Positions 11,119 to 20,700 of a stretch of DNA of 64,000 bases are shown piece after piece. A program made the position numbers and the translations under genes. This DNA is from Anaeramoeba ignava (Eukaryota > Metamonada > Anaeramoebidae), in NCBI GenBank assembly GCA_028826165.1, contig JAPDFW010000022.1, positions 434,001 to 498,000 of the forward strand, in the 5' to 3' direction. Under the pieces are notes generated by a model. That model saw only the letters and a program-made list of their open reading frames with translations. It searched no databases and was not told where the DNA came from. Positions within the stretch are counted from its first letter, which is position 1; each line of letters starts with the position of its first letter.

Positions 11119-13182
11119 ATGAACCAAAAATCCAAAAAAACTTCACAAACAAAAATTAAACCAACAATCAAAATAGACATAATAAATTTATTAATAATAA
11201 CAATAGCTTCATTTTTAACGAGATTTTGGAGACTTTCAGAACCACCAAGTGTAGTTTTTGATGAATATCATTTTGGCAAGTTTACAAATTGGTATCTTTT
11301 AGGGGAATATTTTTTCGATATTCATCCACCATCAACGAAACTAGTTTTAGCAGCAATAACCCGATTAACGGATTATAAACCAACAAATTTTTATGATCAT
11401 ATTGGATTTCCTTATGAAAATCACAAGTACATGGTTCTTCGCTTTCAACAAGCCTTTATCGGCAGTCTTATCCCGCCAGTTCTCTATCTTATCATAAGAC
11501 AAACAACTTCCTCAACAACACCTGCATTAATTGCAGCTTTAATGGGCTTATTTGACAACACCCTTTTGGTTGAATCAAGACTTATTCTAACCGACGGTTT
11601 TTTGTTTTTCTTCATTTCAATCACAATTTTGTTCACAATCACTTTTAGAAAATATCCGCTATTCAGCGGGAAATGGTTTTTCTTTTTAATTGTTGCTGGT
11701 TTCGCTTTATCTCTTTCAATCACAACAAAATTAACTTCACTTGGCGGTTTTGCTGCTGCCGGAGTTTTGCAAATATTATATTATATCTCTCGTTATTTCA
11801 CATCAAGGCCGAAAAACGGGGAATTTTGGAACATATCCTTTCGAACCCCCAACACCCTCTCTGAGACCAACACCTTGCTATTGGATCTACTAACAACTGG
11901 ACTCTCACTACTTGGAATTCCTATTGTTGTCTTTTTTGTTTCTTGGATTTTCCACTTTTTTGTTTTGCCATATCATGGAATGGGTGATCCTTATATGGAA
12001 CCCAATTTTTTGCCCTGCGTTGCATCCCCAAATGATGTCTTCCAACCTCATCCGTTATTGTGTACTCCTCTTTTATCCCGTATTTTGAATCTTAATAAAA
12101 TTATGCATAATGCTAATATGGGTATACTAGCTCCTCATGCTTACGGTTCTGGTTGGAAGGACTGGCCCCTTCATACTGGTACAATTGCAAATTATTGGGC
12201 TGAATTTGTTGATGATACTTCTAAATATGTTTTTTGTCTTGGTAATCCAATTGTTTGGTGGCTTGCTTTTGCTGGTGTTTGTTTTGGTTTTTTGCTTATT
12301 TTGTTGGTTGTTTTGCATTATTTGTGGTTATTTTTTAGAGGAAAAATAACTGAAACAAATAATGAAAATGAAAATGAAAATCAAAATCAAAATCAAAATC
12401 AAAATCAAAATCAAAATGAAAATCAAAAAAATAATCAAAATCAAAATCAAAATCAAAATCAAAAAAATAATGAAAATGAAAATGAAAATCAAAATCAAAA
12501 TCAAAATCAAAATCAAAATCAAAATGAAAATCAAAAAAATAATCAAAATCAAAATCAAAATCAAAATCAAAAAAATAATGAAAATGAAAATGAAAATCAA
12601 AAAAATAATGAAAATCAAAATCAAAAAAATAATCAAAATCAAAATGAAAATCAAAATCAAAATCAAAATCAAAATCAAAATCAAAATAAAAATAAAAAAA
12701 ATAATGAAAATCAAAATCAAAATCAAAATCAAAAAAATAATGAAAATCAAAATAAAAATAAAAATCAAAATCAAAATAAAAAAATCAAAAGATTAAAAAA
12801 ATCAAATACAAAAATTACAAAAATGCAAAAAATAAAAAATTTCTTCCATTCATTCTTCAAAAAATCTTATAATGAATTCATTATTCTTTTATACTTCTTT
12901 GCTGGTTATACTGCAAGTTTACTTCCATTCATTTTAGTTCCAAGAGTCACATTTATTTATCATTATATTCCTTCACTTATTTTTGCAATACTTTTAACTT
13001 CTAAAATGTTTGATATTCTATTCAAATTAATTCCTAATAATTTTTTCAAAATGTTTATCCTTTCTATTTTGATTGGATCAATCTTTTTTGGTTGGTGGTT
13101 TTTCATTCCTTTTGTTTATAATATTCCTTTCAAAAGTGATTATTTTCCCAAATTTATGTGGTTAGACTCTTGGAATCCTTAA
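11119..13182 (+). CDS. Protein O-mannosyltransferase (PMT family) without MIR domains, with N/Q-rich insert
   Basis: PMTs transfer mannose from dolichyl-phosphate-mannose to Ser/Thr of proteins in the ER. The 687-residue protein opens with the PMT signature: TM1 (ILLIITIASFLTRFW-like), RLSEPPSVVFDEYHFGKF with the catalytic Asp-Glu pair, then GEYFFDIHPPSTKLV. Multiple membrane segments follow. The MIR beta-trefoils that eukaryotic PMTs carry in the big lumenal loop are absent; the loop goes quickly to HAYGSGWKDWPLHTG, matching the H-Y-S-W-x-x-WPL motif of the C-terminal PMT module. Residues about 415-555 are (NQ)n/(NE)n encoded by CAAAAT and GAAAAT hexamers, placed after the WLFFRGK membrane edge, so in the loop before the last three membrane segments. 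A POMT-like function is likely; acceptor unknown. Confidence 0.88.
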   Translation: MNQKSKKTSQTKIKPTIKIDIINLLIITIASFLTRFWRLSEPPSVVFDEYHFGKFTNWYLLGEYFFDIHPPSTKLVLAAITRLTDYKPTNFYDHIGFPYENHKYMVLRFQQAFIGSLIPPVLYLIIRQTTSSTTPALIAALMGLFDNTLLVESRLILTDGFLFFFISITILFTITFRKYPLFSGKWFFFLIVAGFALSLSITTKLTSLGGFAAAGVLQILYYISRYFTSRPKNGEFWNISFRTPNTLSETNTLLLDLLTTGLSLLGIPIVVFFVSWIFHFFVLPYHGMGDPYMEPNFLPCVASPNDVFQPHPLLCTPLLSRILNLNKIMHNANMGILAPHAYGSGWKDWPLHTGTIANYWAEFVDDTSKYVFCLGNPIVWWLAFAGVCFGFLLILLVVLHYLWLFFRGKITETNNENENENQNQNQNQNQNQNENQKNNQNQNQNQNQKNNENENENQNQNQNQNQNQNENQKNNQNQNQNQNQKNNENENENQKNNENQNQKNNQNQNENQNQNQNQNQNQNKNKKNNENQNQNQNQKNNENQNKNKNQNQNKKIKRLKKSNTKITKMQKIKNFFHSFFKKSYNEFIILLYFFAGYTASLLPFILVPRVTFIYHYIPSLIFAILLTSKMFDILFKLIPNNFFKMFILSILIGSIFFGWWFFIPFVYNIPFKSDYFPKFMWLDSWNP
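12361..12780 (+). repeat. In-frame hexamer array coding N/Q tract in PMT
   Basis: About 420 bp of CAAAAT, GAAAAT and CAAAAAAAT units coding QN, EN and QKNN. A block of about 114 bp is repeated nearly exactly (12361-12475 versus 12475-12589). The opposite strand and other frames are open too but are shadows. Confidence 0.9.
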
Positions 13183-13497
13183 TCAAAAATTAATCAAAAA
13201 TTAATCAAAAATTAATCTTTTTTTTAATCTTTTTTTAATCTTTTTTTTTAATCTTTTTTTAATCTTTTTTTTAATCTTTTTTTTAATCTTTTTTTTTAAT
13301 CTTTTTTAATCTTTTTTTTAATCTTTTTTTAATCTTTTTTTTTAATCTTTTTTTAATCTTTTATTTTTTGGATTTCTTTCTTTCCAAAAAATTAAAAAAA
13401 TAATGAAAATTAAAAAAATTAAAGAAAAATAATCGTTTTTTTATTGGAATTGAAGAAGAAACAAATACAAAAATAAACATTTTGTTTTGTGGATCTT
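13183..13497. repeat. Convergent intergenic region with TTTTTTTAATC tandem units
   Basis: 315 bp between the 3' ends of the PMT and kinase genes. It opens with three ATTAATCAAAA units, then about 15 units of TTTTTTTAATC. It may serve as a shared 3' region or transcription stop, but nothing more can be seen. Confidence 0.5.
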
Positions 13498-15449
13498 TCA
13501 TACTTTTTCTTTATTTCCATTTTCTTTTTCAAATAATTGAATTCTTGAATAATTAAAACTCAAAACATGTTTAAGAGGATTTTCCAAATAATGGAAAACT
13601 GAATGATTAGAAATTTCCAAAGAAGTTTTTTCAAAATAAGTAGTATCAAAATAACTAATATCTTTTTGATTCAAAATTTTAGGAACAAAAGGAGGTTCAA
13701 CATTTCTTAAATTTTTCCAATCAATTCCATCAAAAAAAGGATGTTCTTTAATTTCAGAAATACAAGACTTTCCAAGTCTCTTTGCTTTTGGAGCAAGCAA
13801 TTTGGTTATCAAATCCCAAGCTTCTTTACTCATAGGTTCTTCTCCATCTGAATAAGTTGGAAAATGAAGTGTTTTCTTGAAATGAATAACATTTTCAAGT
13901 GTTTCTTCTTTTGTTCTTCCTACAAAAGGTGTTGTTCCAGAAAGCATTTCATACAAAAGACATCCCAAACTCCAGAAATCAACCTCTTTGGAATATTTTT
14001 TTCGTGTCAAAATTTCAGGTGCAACATATTCAGGTGATCCAGCTACTGAATTTAATCTTTTTGAGCATGGAATACTAAAAAATGATTCTTCCTTCAATAG
14101 TTCAGATAAACTGGGAATTGATGTTTTTTTGGATTTTTCTAGTTTTTCTGCCATTGGAAGTGGATCATTTTCTGAAACTTCATCAATTTTTTTACTTAAT
14201 CCAAAATCTGTTAGTTTAATATGGCCTTTGCTATCAATAAGAAAATTTTCTGGTTTCAAATCTCTATTCAAAAAGAAAAGAAAAATAAATCAATTAAAAA
14301 CAAATTTTAGAATTTTTTCTTTCTTATTAATTTATTTCTTTTAAGATTGATTAATTAATTAATTAATTTATTGATTGATTAATTGATTTATTTTAAGATT
14401 TATTGATTTATTTTAAGATTGATTGATTTATTTATTTTAAGATTTATTAATTTATTTTAAGATTAATTGATTTATTTTAAGATTGATTTATTAATTTATT
14501 AATTAATTAATTGATTGATTAATTGATTGATTGATTTATTTTAAGATTTATTTTAAGATTAATTGATTTACCTGTGAATAAATCCAAGTTTATGTAAATC
14601 TTCTACTGCTAAAACCATTTCTGAAAAATATAATTTGGCTACTTCTTCATCAAGAAATTTTAGATGATTCAAAAGAGTTTTAAAATCTCCTCCTTGAAGA
14701 AATTCCATTCCAAGATATAAATAATCTGTGTCTTGAAAAGAATAAAAAAGTTTTGCAAGCCAATCAGAGTTATGCTTGATCATAACCTCTCTTTCATTAT
14801 TAATATGTTCAATCTAAAGAAATAAAACAAAAAAATTTTTTTTATTTTTAGGGATAAATTTTGTTCTCAATTTAAATTAAAATTAAATTTAAAATTAAAA
14901 TTTTACTTCATCAATCGTTGAAAGTTTATCTTTTTTCAATCTTTTCATTGCAATAAATTCTTGAAATTCAGGTCTTTCACAAAGAAAAACATCACTAAAA
15001 CCTCCTTGTCCAATTTTCGCAATAACTTTAAAGTTTTCCATTGATAATTTACTTCTTCGGTTTCTGAGAAAATGCGTTTCTTTTGAAAAATGTTCTTTTG
15101 TTTTCTTTTTCTTTTGCCAAAAAGAGACTTTATTTTGTTTCATTCCCTCTCTCAAATTTTGGATTCTTTTTTCTCTTTCTGAAAGATAGGAAAATACATT
15201 CAAATAATGTTCTCTCATAAATTTTTTACATAATTCAACCTAAAAAAAAAAAAAAAAGCAAAAAAAAAAAATTAGAACATTTTTTTTTAAATAAAGAATA
15301 AAAAAATTTTTTTTTTTTTGATCTTTCTTTTTTACTTTTTTATTTGTTTGTCTACTGGTTTGATTTACTGATTTTTTCTTCACTAATCCAGATAAAGCTC
15401 TTGATTTTGTATTAACTTTTGTAAATCTTTTTAATTGAGATGAACTCAT
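13498..15449 (-). CDS. NDR/Dbf2-type AGC protein kinase
   Basis: A Ser/Thr kinase of the NDR/LATS/Dbf2 group, which acts downstream of MOB proteins in cell-cycle exit and morphogenesis. Four exons join cleanly: 15449-15336, 15239-14907, 14813-14572 and 14263-13498, giving 484 residues. Before the kinase domain is a helical MOB-binding-like segment (HYLNVFSYLSEREKRIQNLR) and HFLRNRRSKLSMENF, close to Dbf2. Motifs: glycine loop IGQGGFSDVFL, Lys in AMKRLKK, HRDLKPEN (rebuilt across intron 3), TDFGLSK, SVAGSPEYVAPE. An insertion of about 45 residues lies between DFG and APE, as typical of NDR kinases. The C-terminal tail has SFNYSR, which fits a hydrophobic-motif phosphorylation site. Family is secure; Dbf2/Sid2 versus NDR is inference. 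Confidence 0.9.
14264..14571 (-). repeat. Kinase intron with ATTGATTTATTTTAAG units
   Basis: 308-bp intron inside the HRDLKPEN motif (phase 2). It contains about ten copies of TTTATTTTAAGATTGATT-like units. Two other introns of this gene are only about 92-96 bp. Confidence 0.8.
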
Positions 15450-15870
15450 TTGAATAATAATAATAACAAAAATAATGAAAAATCAAAATTGAATAAAAAA
15501 TATTAAAAACAAGAAATAATTAAAAATAGTAAAAATTTGTAAAAAAATATTGAAAGAAAATAATGATTTTTAAAAATAAAAAAAAGGAGAATACAAAAAA
15601 AAATAAAATAAAATAAAATAAAAAGGAAAAAATGATAAGAAAAATTTTTTGAAAGTTGACGAAGCGATCAAGTTTAAAAATAATTTTGCTTTTTTTAAAT
15701 CAATAAGATTTCTTCGTCATTTCCACATTATCATTTAAATTAAAAAAATTTAAATTAAAAAAAAAAGAAGATCAAAAAAATTAAAAAAAATATTTTATTT
15801 TTATTTTTAACATTTTATTTATTTTCAAATTAAAATCCTCGTCATAAAAGAAACTAATTAATTAATTAAT
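15450..15870. promoter_or_regulatory. Upstream region of the kinase gene with an 8-bp inverted repeat
   Basis: 421 bp of mostly A-rich sequence. It holds one higher-complexity island, 15655-15730, with TGACGAAG (15657-15664) and its perfect reverse complement CTTCGTCA (15712-15719), about 47 nt apart. This could be a pair of activator sites or a hairpin RNA. Otherwise nothing is visible. Confidence 0.35.
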
Positions 15871-16436
15871 TCAATTTTTTTCAATTTGTTTTTCAGTTCT
15901 AAGATAACTAATAATTTTTAAATTTTGATCAGTAACTGCTGAATGAATAATAAAAGGAAAAGAATTTTCATTTGATTCAATTCTAACTTTCATAATAAAA
16001 TTTAAAATTCTATAAGAATGCCATTTTTTATCACTATTTTCTTTTTGGATTTTATTTGGAATTTTTCTTAAAATTTGCCAGTTTTCTTTTCTTTGTTGGA
16101 ATTGGTAAACAAATCTAAAATTTTCAGCTTGATTTTTAATAATAAAAAAAATTTGATTAATTAATAAATTATTTATTTTTTTATTTATTAATTTATTTTG
16201 TTTGATCTACTTTGACAAACAAATGGTTTTTCAGGTATATTTTCAATTGGTTTTTGTATTCCTCCTTTTTTAATTGTAAAATATTCTGAATTTTGAATAA
16301 TTTCTTTTAAAGCAATTAATAATTCTTGAAACATTTTCTCAGAAAAATTATCCATTTTCTCAATAATTAAAATTAAAGGAAGAATTATATTTTTATTAAC
16401 TCTAATAAAATGTAAATTTTTTCTATTATTTTGCAT
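15871..16436 (-). CDS. Small protein of unknown function (two exons)
   Basis: Not recognised. Two exons, 16436-16211 and 16127-15871, give 160 residues with a phase-1 junction (donor GTAGATC, acceptor TCAAG, 83-bp intron). The predicted protein begins MQNNRKNLHFIRVNKNIILP, has an amphipathic helix around residues 29-50 (MDNFSEKMFQELLIALKEII), a KGGIQKPIENIPEKPFVC loop, then a basic, aromatic-rich second half (FRFVYQFQQRKENWQILRKI and HSAVTDQNLKIISYLRTEK). There is no signal peptide. Composition and even conservation of complex sequence argue for a real gene. A CATTTTT-type tract precedes it on the minus strand (about 16450-16495). Confidence 0.65.
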
Positions 16437-16597
16437 TTTTAATTTGAATTGGAAAAAAAATGAAAAAAAAATGAAAAAAATGAAAAAACATTTTTCACTT
16501 TTTACTTCTTTTAGTTATAGTTTTTTAATTTGGAAATTAAAAATTTTTTTCAATCATTTGAATTTTCTTTCTTTTTTCTTTTGGTTCAAATCTTAGA

Positions 16598-17689
16598 ATG
16601 TCAAAAAAAACTTTTCTCTTATTTTTCCCATCAATTCTTTTCATAATCATCTTAATTTGGCTCAAAACATTTGCGTTTTATGATAAATTCACACTTCAAG
16701 AATCACCTTTACTTAGAATAGTAATTATAGCCGATCCACAAATGAAAGGTGAAAATCCAAATGAAGAAGAATTTGGAACACTGAAAGACCAATTGAACGA
16801 TTTTTACTATCAACACATCATTCACAAAATCAGCACACACATTTCCCCAACACATATCATTGTTCTTGGAGATATTTTTGCGAATTTCCAAATGAATAAC
16901 CAACTTTTTGCTTCAAAATACAAACGTTACAAAAGAATATTTGAATCTGCAATTACAAATAAGCAGATTCAAGTGATTAATTTAGCTGGAAATGAGGATA
17001 TTGGATATGGAGCTGATTGTGATCCAAATGCTATTCAAAGATTCCAAGAAAAATTCAATGATTTGAATATTTTGATTGAATATCCTCACTTGAGTCTTGC
17101 AATTGTTAATAATATCCCGCTTGATGGCTCATCAAATCTCAATGAATTCAATAAAAGTTGGCAGTTTCTTGCCAATTTGGCTTCTAAATCACAAGAAAAC
17201 CAAATCATTTTATTCATGCATATTCCACTTTACAAACAAAATGAGAAATGCAAAATCAATCATGATATTCTATTTGAAAATCGAAATCAAAACAACGTTG
17301 TTATTTATCAAAATATGCTCAGTGAAAATACCTCAGATTTCATTATTAACAACATCAAACCCTTCATGATATTCACTGGACATAGTAATTCCGGTTGTCA
17401 ATATACCCATCAAGACAAAATCACTGAATATACTTTAAGATCTGTTAATGGTGATTTTGGTGGTGGTTTTGTTGTTTTGGAAATAAAGCCCAATTCAAAC
17501 GGTTCTGGCTATCGTTTCTGGATCAACAAATATACTTTTCCAACTTCAAATGTCATCATCTTAATGATTATTTTGTTAATTTGCTATCTTGGATTTCTTG
17601 TCGGTTTTTTTCTGTTAAAAATAATCCCAACAATTTACAAAAAAATCATTATAAAAAAGAAAATTGAAAATTCTAAAAAGCAGAAATAA
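16598..17689 (+). CDS. ER calcineurin-like phosphoesterase (Cdc1/Ted1/PGAP5 family)
   Basis: A 363-residue metallophosphoesterase related to PGAP5/MPPE1 and yeast Cdc1 and Ted1, which trim ethanolamine-phosphate from GPI anchors in the ER or its exit sites. An N-terminal membrane segment (residues about 6-27) is followed by metal-site motifs: IIADPQ (the family's DPQ variant of D-x-H), VLGDIFAN, LAGNEDIGYG (GNHD-like, His replaced by Glu), ILFMHIPLY and FTGHSNSGC (second His of GHxH replaced by Asn). A second membrane segment lies near residues 325-347. The tail ends KKQK, a canonical KKxx ER-retrieval signal. A GPI8 gene lies 6 kb away, but this is probably coincidence. Family is clear; exact substrate is inferred. 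Confidence 0.85.
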   Translation: MSKKTFLLFFPSILFIIILIWLKTFAFYDKFTLQESPLLRIVIIADPQMKGENPNEEEFGTLKDQLNDFYYQHIIHKISTHISPTHIIVLGDIFANFQMNNQLFASKYKRYKRIFESAITNKQIQVINLAGNEDIGYGADCDPNAIQRFQEKFNDLNILIEYPHLSLAIVNNIPLDGSSNLNEFNKSWQFLANLASKSQENQIILFMHIPLYKQNEKCKINHDILFENRNQNNVVIYQNMLSENTSDFIINNIKPFMIFTGHSNSGCQYTHQDKITEYTLRSVNGDFGGGFVVLEIKPNSNGSGYRFWINKYTFPTSNVIILMIILLICYLGFLVGFFLLKIIPTIYKKIIIKKKIENSKKQK

Positions 17690-17791
17690 AATACTTATTT
17701 ATTTCTTAATTATTATTTAAAAACAAAAACAAACAATTTTTTTTTTATCCGATTTTTTTTTTCATTTTTTTTTTTCATTCAAAAATAAATA
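17690..17791 (+). promoter_or_regulatory. AFG2 gene upstream region with TTATCCGATTT and CATTTTT elements
   Basis: TTATCCGATTT at 17745-17755 is followed at once by a T-run and TTTCATTTTT units up to 17785. The same 11-mer occurs before THG1 and in the 178-bp satellite. Function inferred. Confidence 0.4.
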
Positions 17792-20700
17792 ATGAGTTCT
17801 CAAAAATCAAAATCAAATAAAAAAAAACGCAATAAAAAATTAAAAAAAGAAAATCAAACCAATTTAATTTCAGTTCCTTCAATAGAAGAAAGTCAAAAAG
17901 AATGGAAAATAAAATTAATTACTTTCTTAAAACAAAAAAACAATCAAAAAATCAATTTAAATTTAGAAGAAGCGAGAAAATTTCATTATGTTTATATCAA
18001 TCCAAAAGACATGATTTCCCATAGCGTTACAACAAACACGCCTCTAGTCCTTATGAACACAGAAAATAACAGAATGGTTGTGATGAACTCCAAACCAAAC
18101 GTTTCAATTTCATCGGGGAATATTTTCATTGCAAATGAAGATGACCTTTTGAATTTGGGGATATCGAGACAAAAATCACAAACTACAGGCGTTGAATCTC
18201 ATGCTGTGATACTTGAGCATTTAAGTTCAAAGCACCAAGTCGTTCAGGCTTCTAAAATAACACTTATTCCTGAATCAATTTCTGCCAAGATTTTGTTTTC
18301 GGGGAAAGACTCTAATCCCGAGACAATCAAATTATCAAATACTTACATTTCACAAACCCTTCGGGATCGCTTTGTTATGAGTGGCTCTCGGTTGTCTATA
18401 TTTCTTTTTGGTTCGAACCGTATATTTTTAATGGGATCCACAAAACCAAAGTCACACACGATTTATGAAATCACAAACAAAACAAAAATAGTTGTCAAAA
18501 TTGACAGCTATAAATTTCTTAAGAACCAAAAGTGGAACACAAAATACTATCAAGTCAAATCTGATGAATTAGAGGGATTTGGAGGATTAGAAGCTGTAGG
18601 TGGACTTGAATCACAGACTAAAACAATAAAAGAAATAATAGAATATCCTGTTAAATTTCCAGAAATTTTTTCAATGTTTAAAATTCGCCCTGTTGTTGGT
18701 ATTCTTCTTTTTGGCCCTCCTGGAACTGGCAAAACACTTCTGGCCAAAGCAATTGCAAAAGATTCAAAAAGAAACGTGTTTGTTATTAATGCGCCTGAAA
18801 TTGCAGGTCAATACTATGGAGAATCAGAACAAATTTTACGTGATGTTTTTTCTTCTGCTCGTTCAAAATCTCCCTCGCTTATTCTTGTGGATGAAATGGA
18901 TACTATTTTCCCCAAAAGAGAGGCTGCTATGAATGAAGCTGAGAAGAGAATTGTGTCTGAATTTCTGATTCAGATGGATCAGCTCTCTTCTAATTATGAT
19001 CATCATCAATTTGATCCAAAAATTCACAATTCGGAAAATTTTCATTTGCAAAATGTTATTGTAATTGGAACAACAAATAGGATTGAGGCTATTGATCCTG
19101 CTTTTAGAAGGCCTGGTAGATTTGATCGTGAGATTGAACTTGGTGTTCCAAGTGAAAAAGAAAGAGAGAAAATTTTGACAATTTTACTTAAATCTATTCC
19201 AAATAATTTGTCTGAAAAAGATATTAAATATTTTGCTGGATTAAGTCATGGATTTGTTGGAGCTGATTTAAATTTTCTTATTCAAGAAGGGTGTTTAAAT
19301 TATATGAAGAGAATAAAAAGAAAGAAAGAAGAGAATAAAAATCAAAAAGAAATAAAAATAGAAAATCAAAATCAAAATCAAAATCAAATTCAAAATCAAA
19401 ATCAAAAAGAAATAAAAATAGAAAATCAAAACCAAAATCAAAATCAAAATCAAAATCAAAATCAAATCCAAAATCAAAATCAAAATCAAAATCAAAATCA
19501 AAATCAAAATCAAATTCAAAATCAAATTCAAAATCAAAATCAAATTCAAATTCAAAATCAAAATCAAAATCAAAATCAAAATCAAAATCAAAATCAAATT
19601 CAAAATCAAAATCAAAATCAAAATCAAATTCAAAATCAAAATCAAAAAGAAATAAAAATAGAAAATCAAAATCAAAATCAAAATCAAAATCAAAATCAAA
19701 TTCAAAATCAAAATCAAATTCAAATTCAAATTCAAAAAGAAATAAAAATAGAAAATCAAATTCAAATTCAAAAAGAAATGAAAATAGAAAATCAAATTCA
19801 AAATCAAAATCAAAATCAAATTAAAAATCAAAAAGAAATAAAAATAGAAAATCAAAATCAAAATCAAAATCAAAATCAAATTCAAAATCAAAATCAAAAT
19901 CAAATTAAAAATCAAAAAGAAATAAAAATAGAAAATCAAATTCAAATTCAAAATCAAAATCAAATTCAAAATCAAATTCAAAATCAAAATCAAAATCAAA
20001 ATCAAATTCAAATTCAAAAAGAAATTAAAATAGAAAATCAAAATCAAAATCAAAATCAAAATCAAAATCAAATTCAATATCAAAATCAAAATCAAAATCA
20101 AAATCAAATTAAAAATCAAAAAGAAATAAAAATAGAAAATCAAATTCAAATTCAAAATCAAAATCAAATTCAAAATCAAATTCAAAATCAAATTCAAAAT
20201 CAAAATCAAAATCAAAATCAAATTAAAAATCAAAAAGAAATAAAAATAGAAAATCAAATTCAAATTCAAAATCAAAATCAAATTCAAAATCAAAATCAAA
20301 ATCAAAATCAAATTCAAAAAGAAATAAAAATAGAAAATCAAATTCAAAAAGAAATGAAAATTGCTTTGGAATCAAAAGATCTTAAAAAAGCAATCCAAAA
20401 AATAAGACCAAGTGCAATGAGAGAAATATTAATTCAAGTTCCACATGTAAATTGGAAAGATATTGGAGGTCTTGAAGATGTCAAACAAAAACTCAAAGAA
20501 TCAATTGAATGGCCAATTATTCATCCCCAAGCCTTTGAAAGATTAGGAATTAGAGCACCAAAAGGTGTATTATTATATGGGCCTCCAGGTTGTAGTAAAA
20601 CAATGATGGCTAAAGCCTTGGCAACAGAAGCTGGTCTTAATTTTCTTGCTGTAAAAGGCCCTGAAATATTCTGTTTATCTTCTCAAACAAAAATTCTTAC

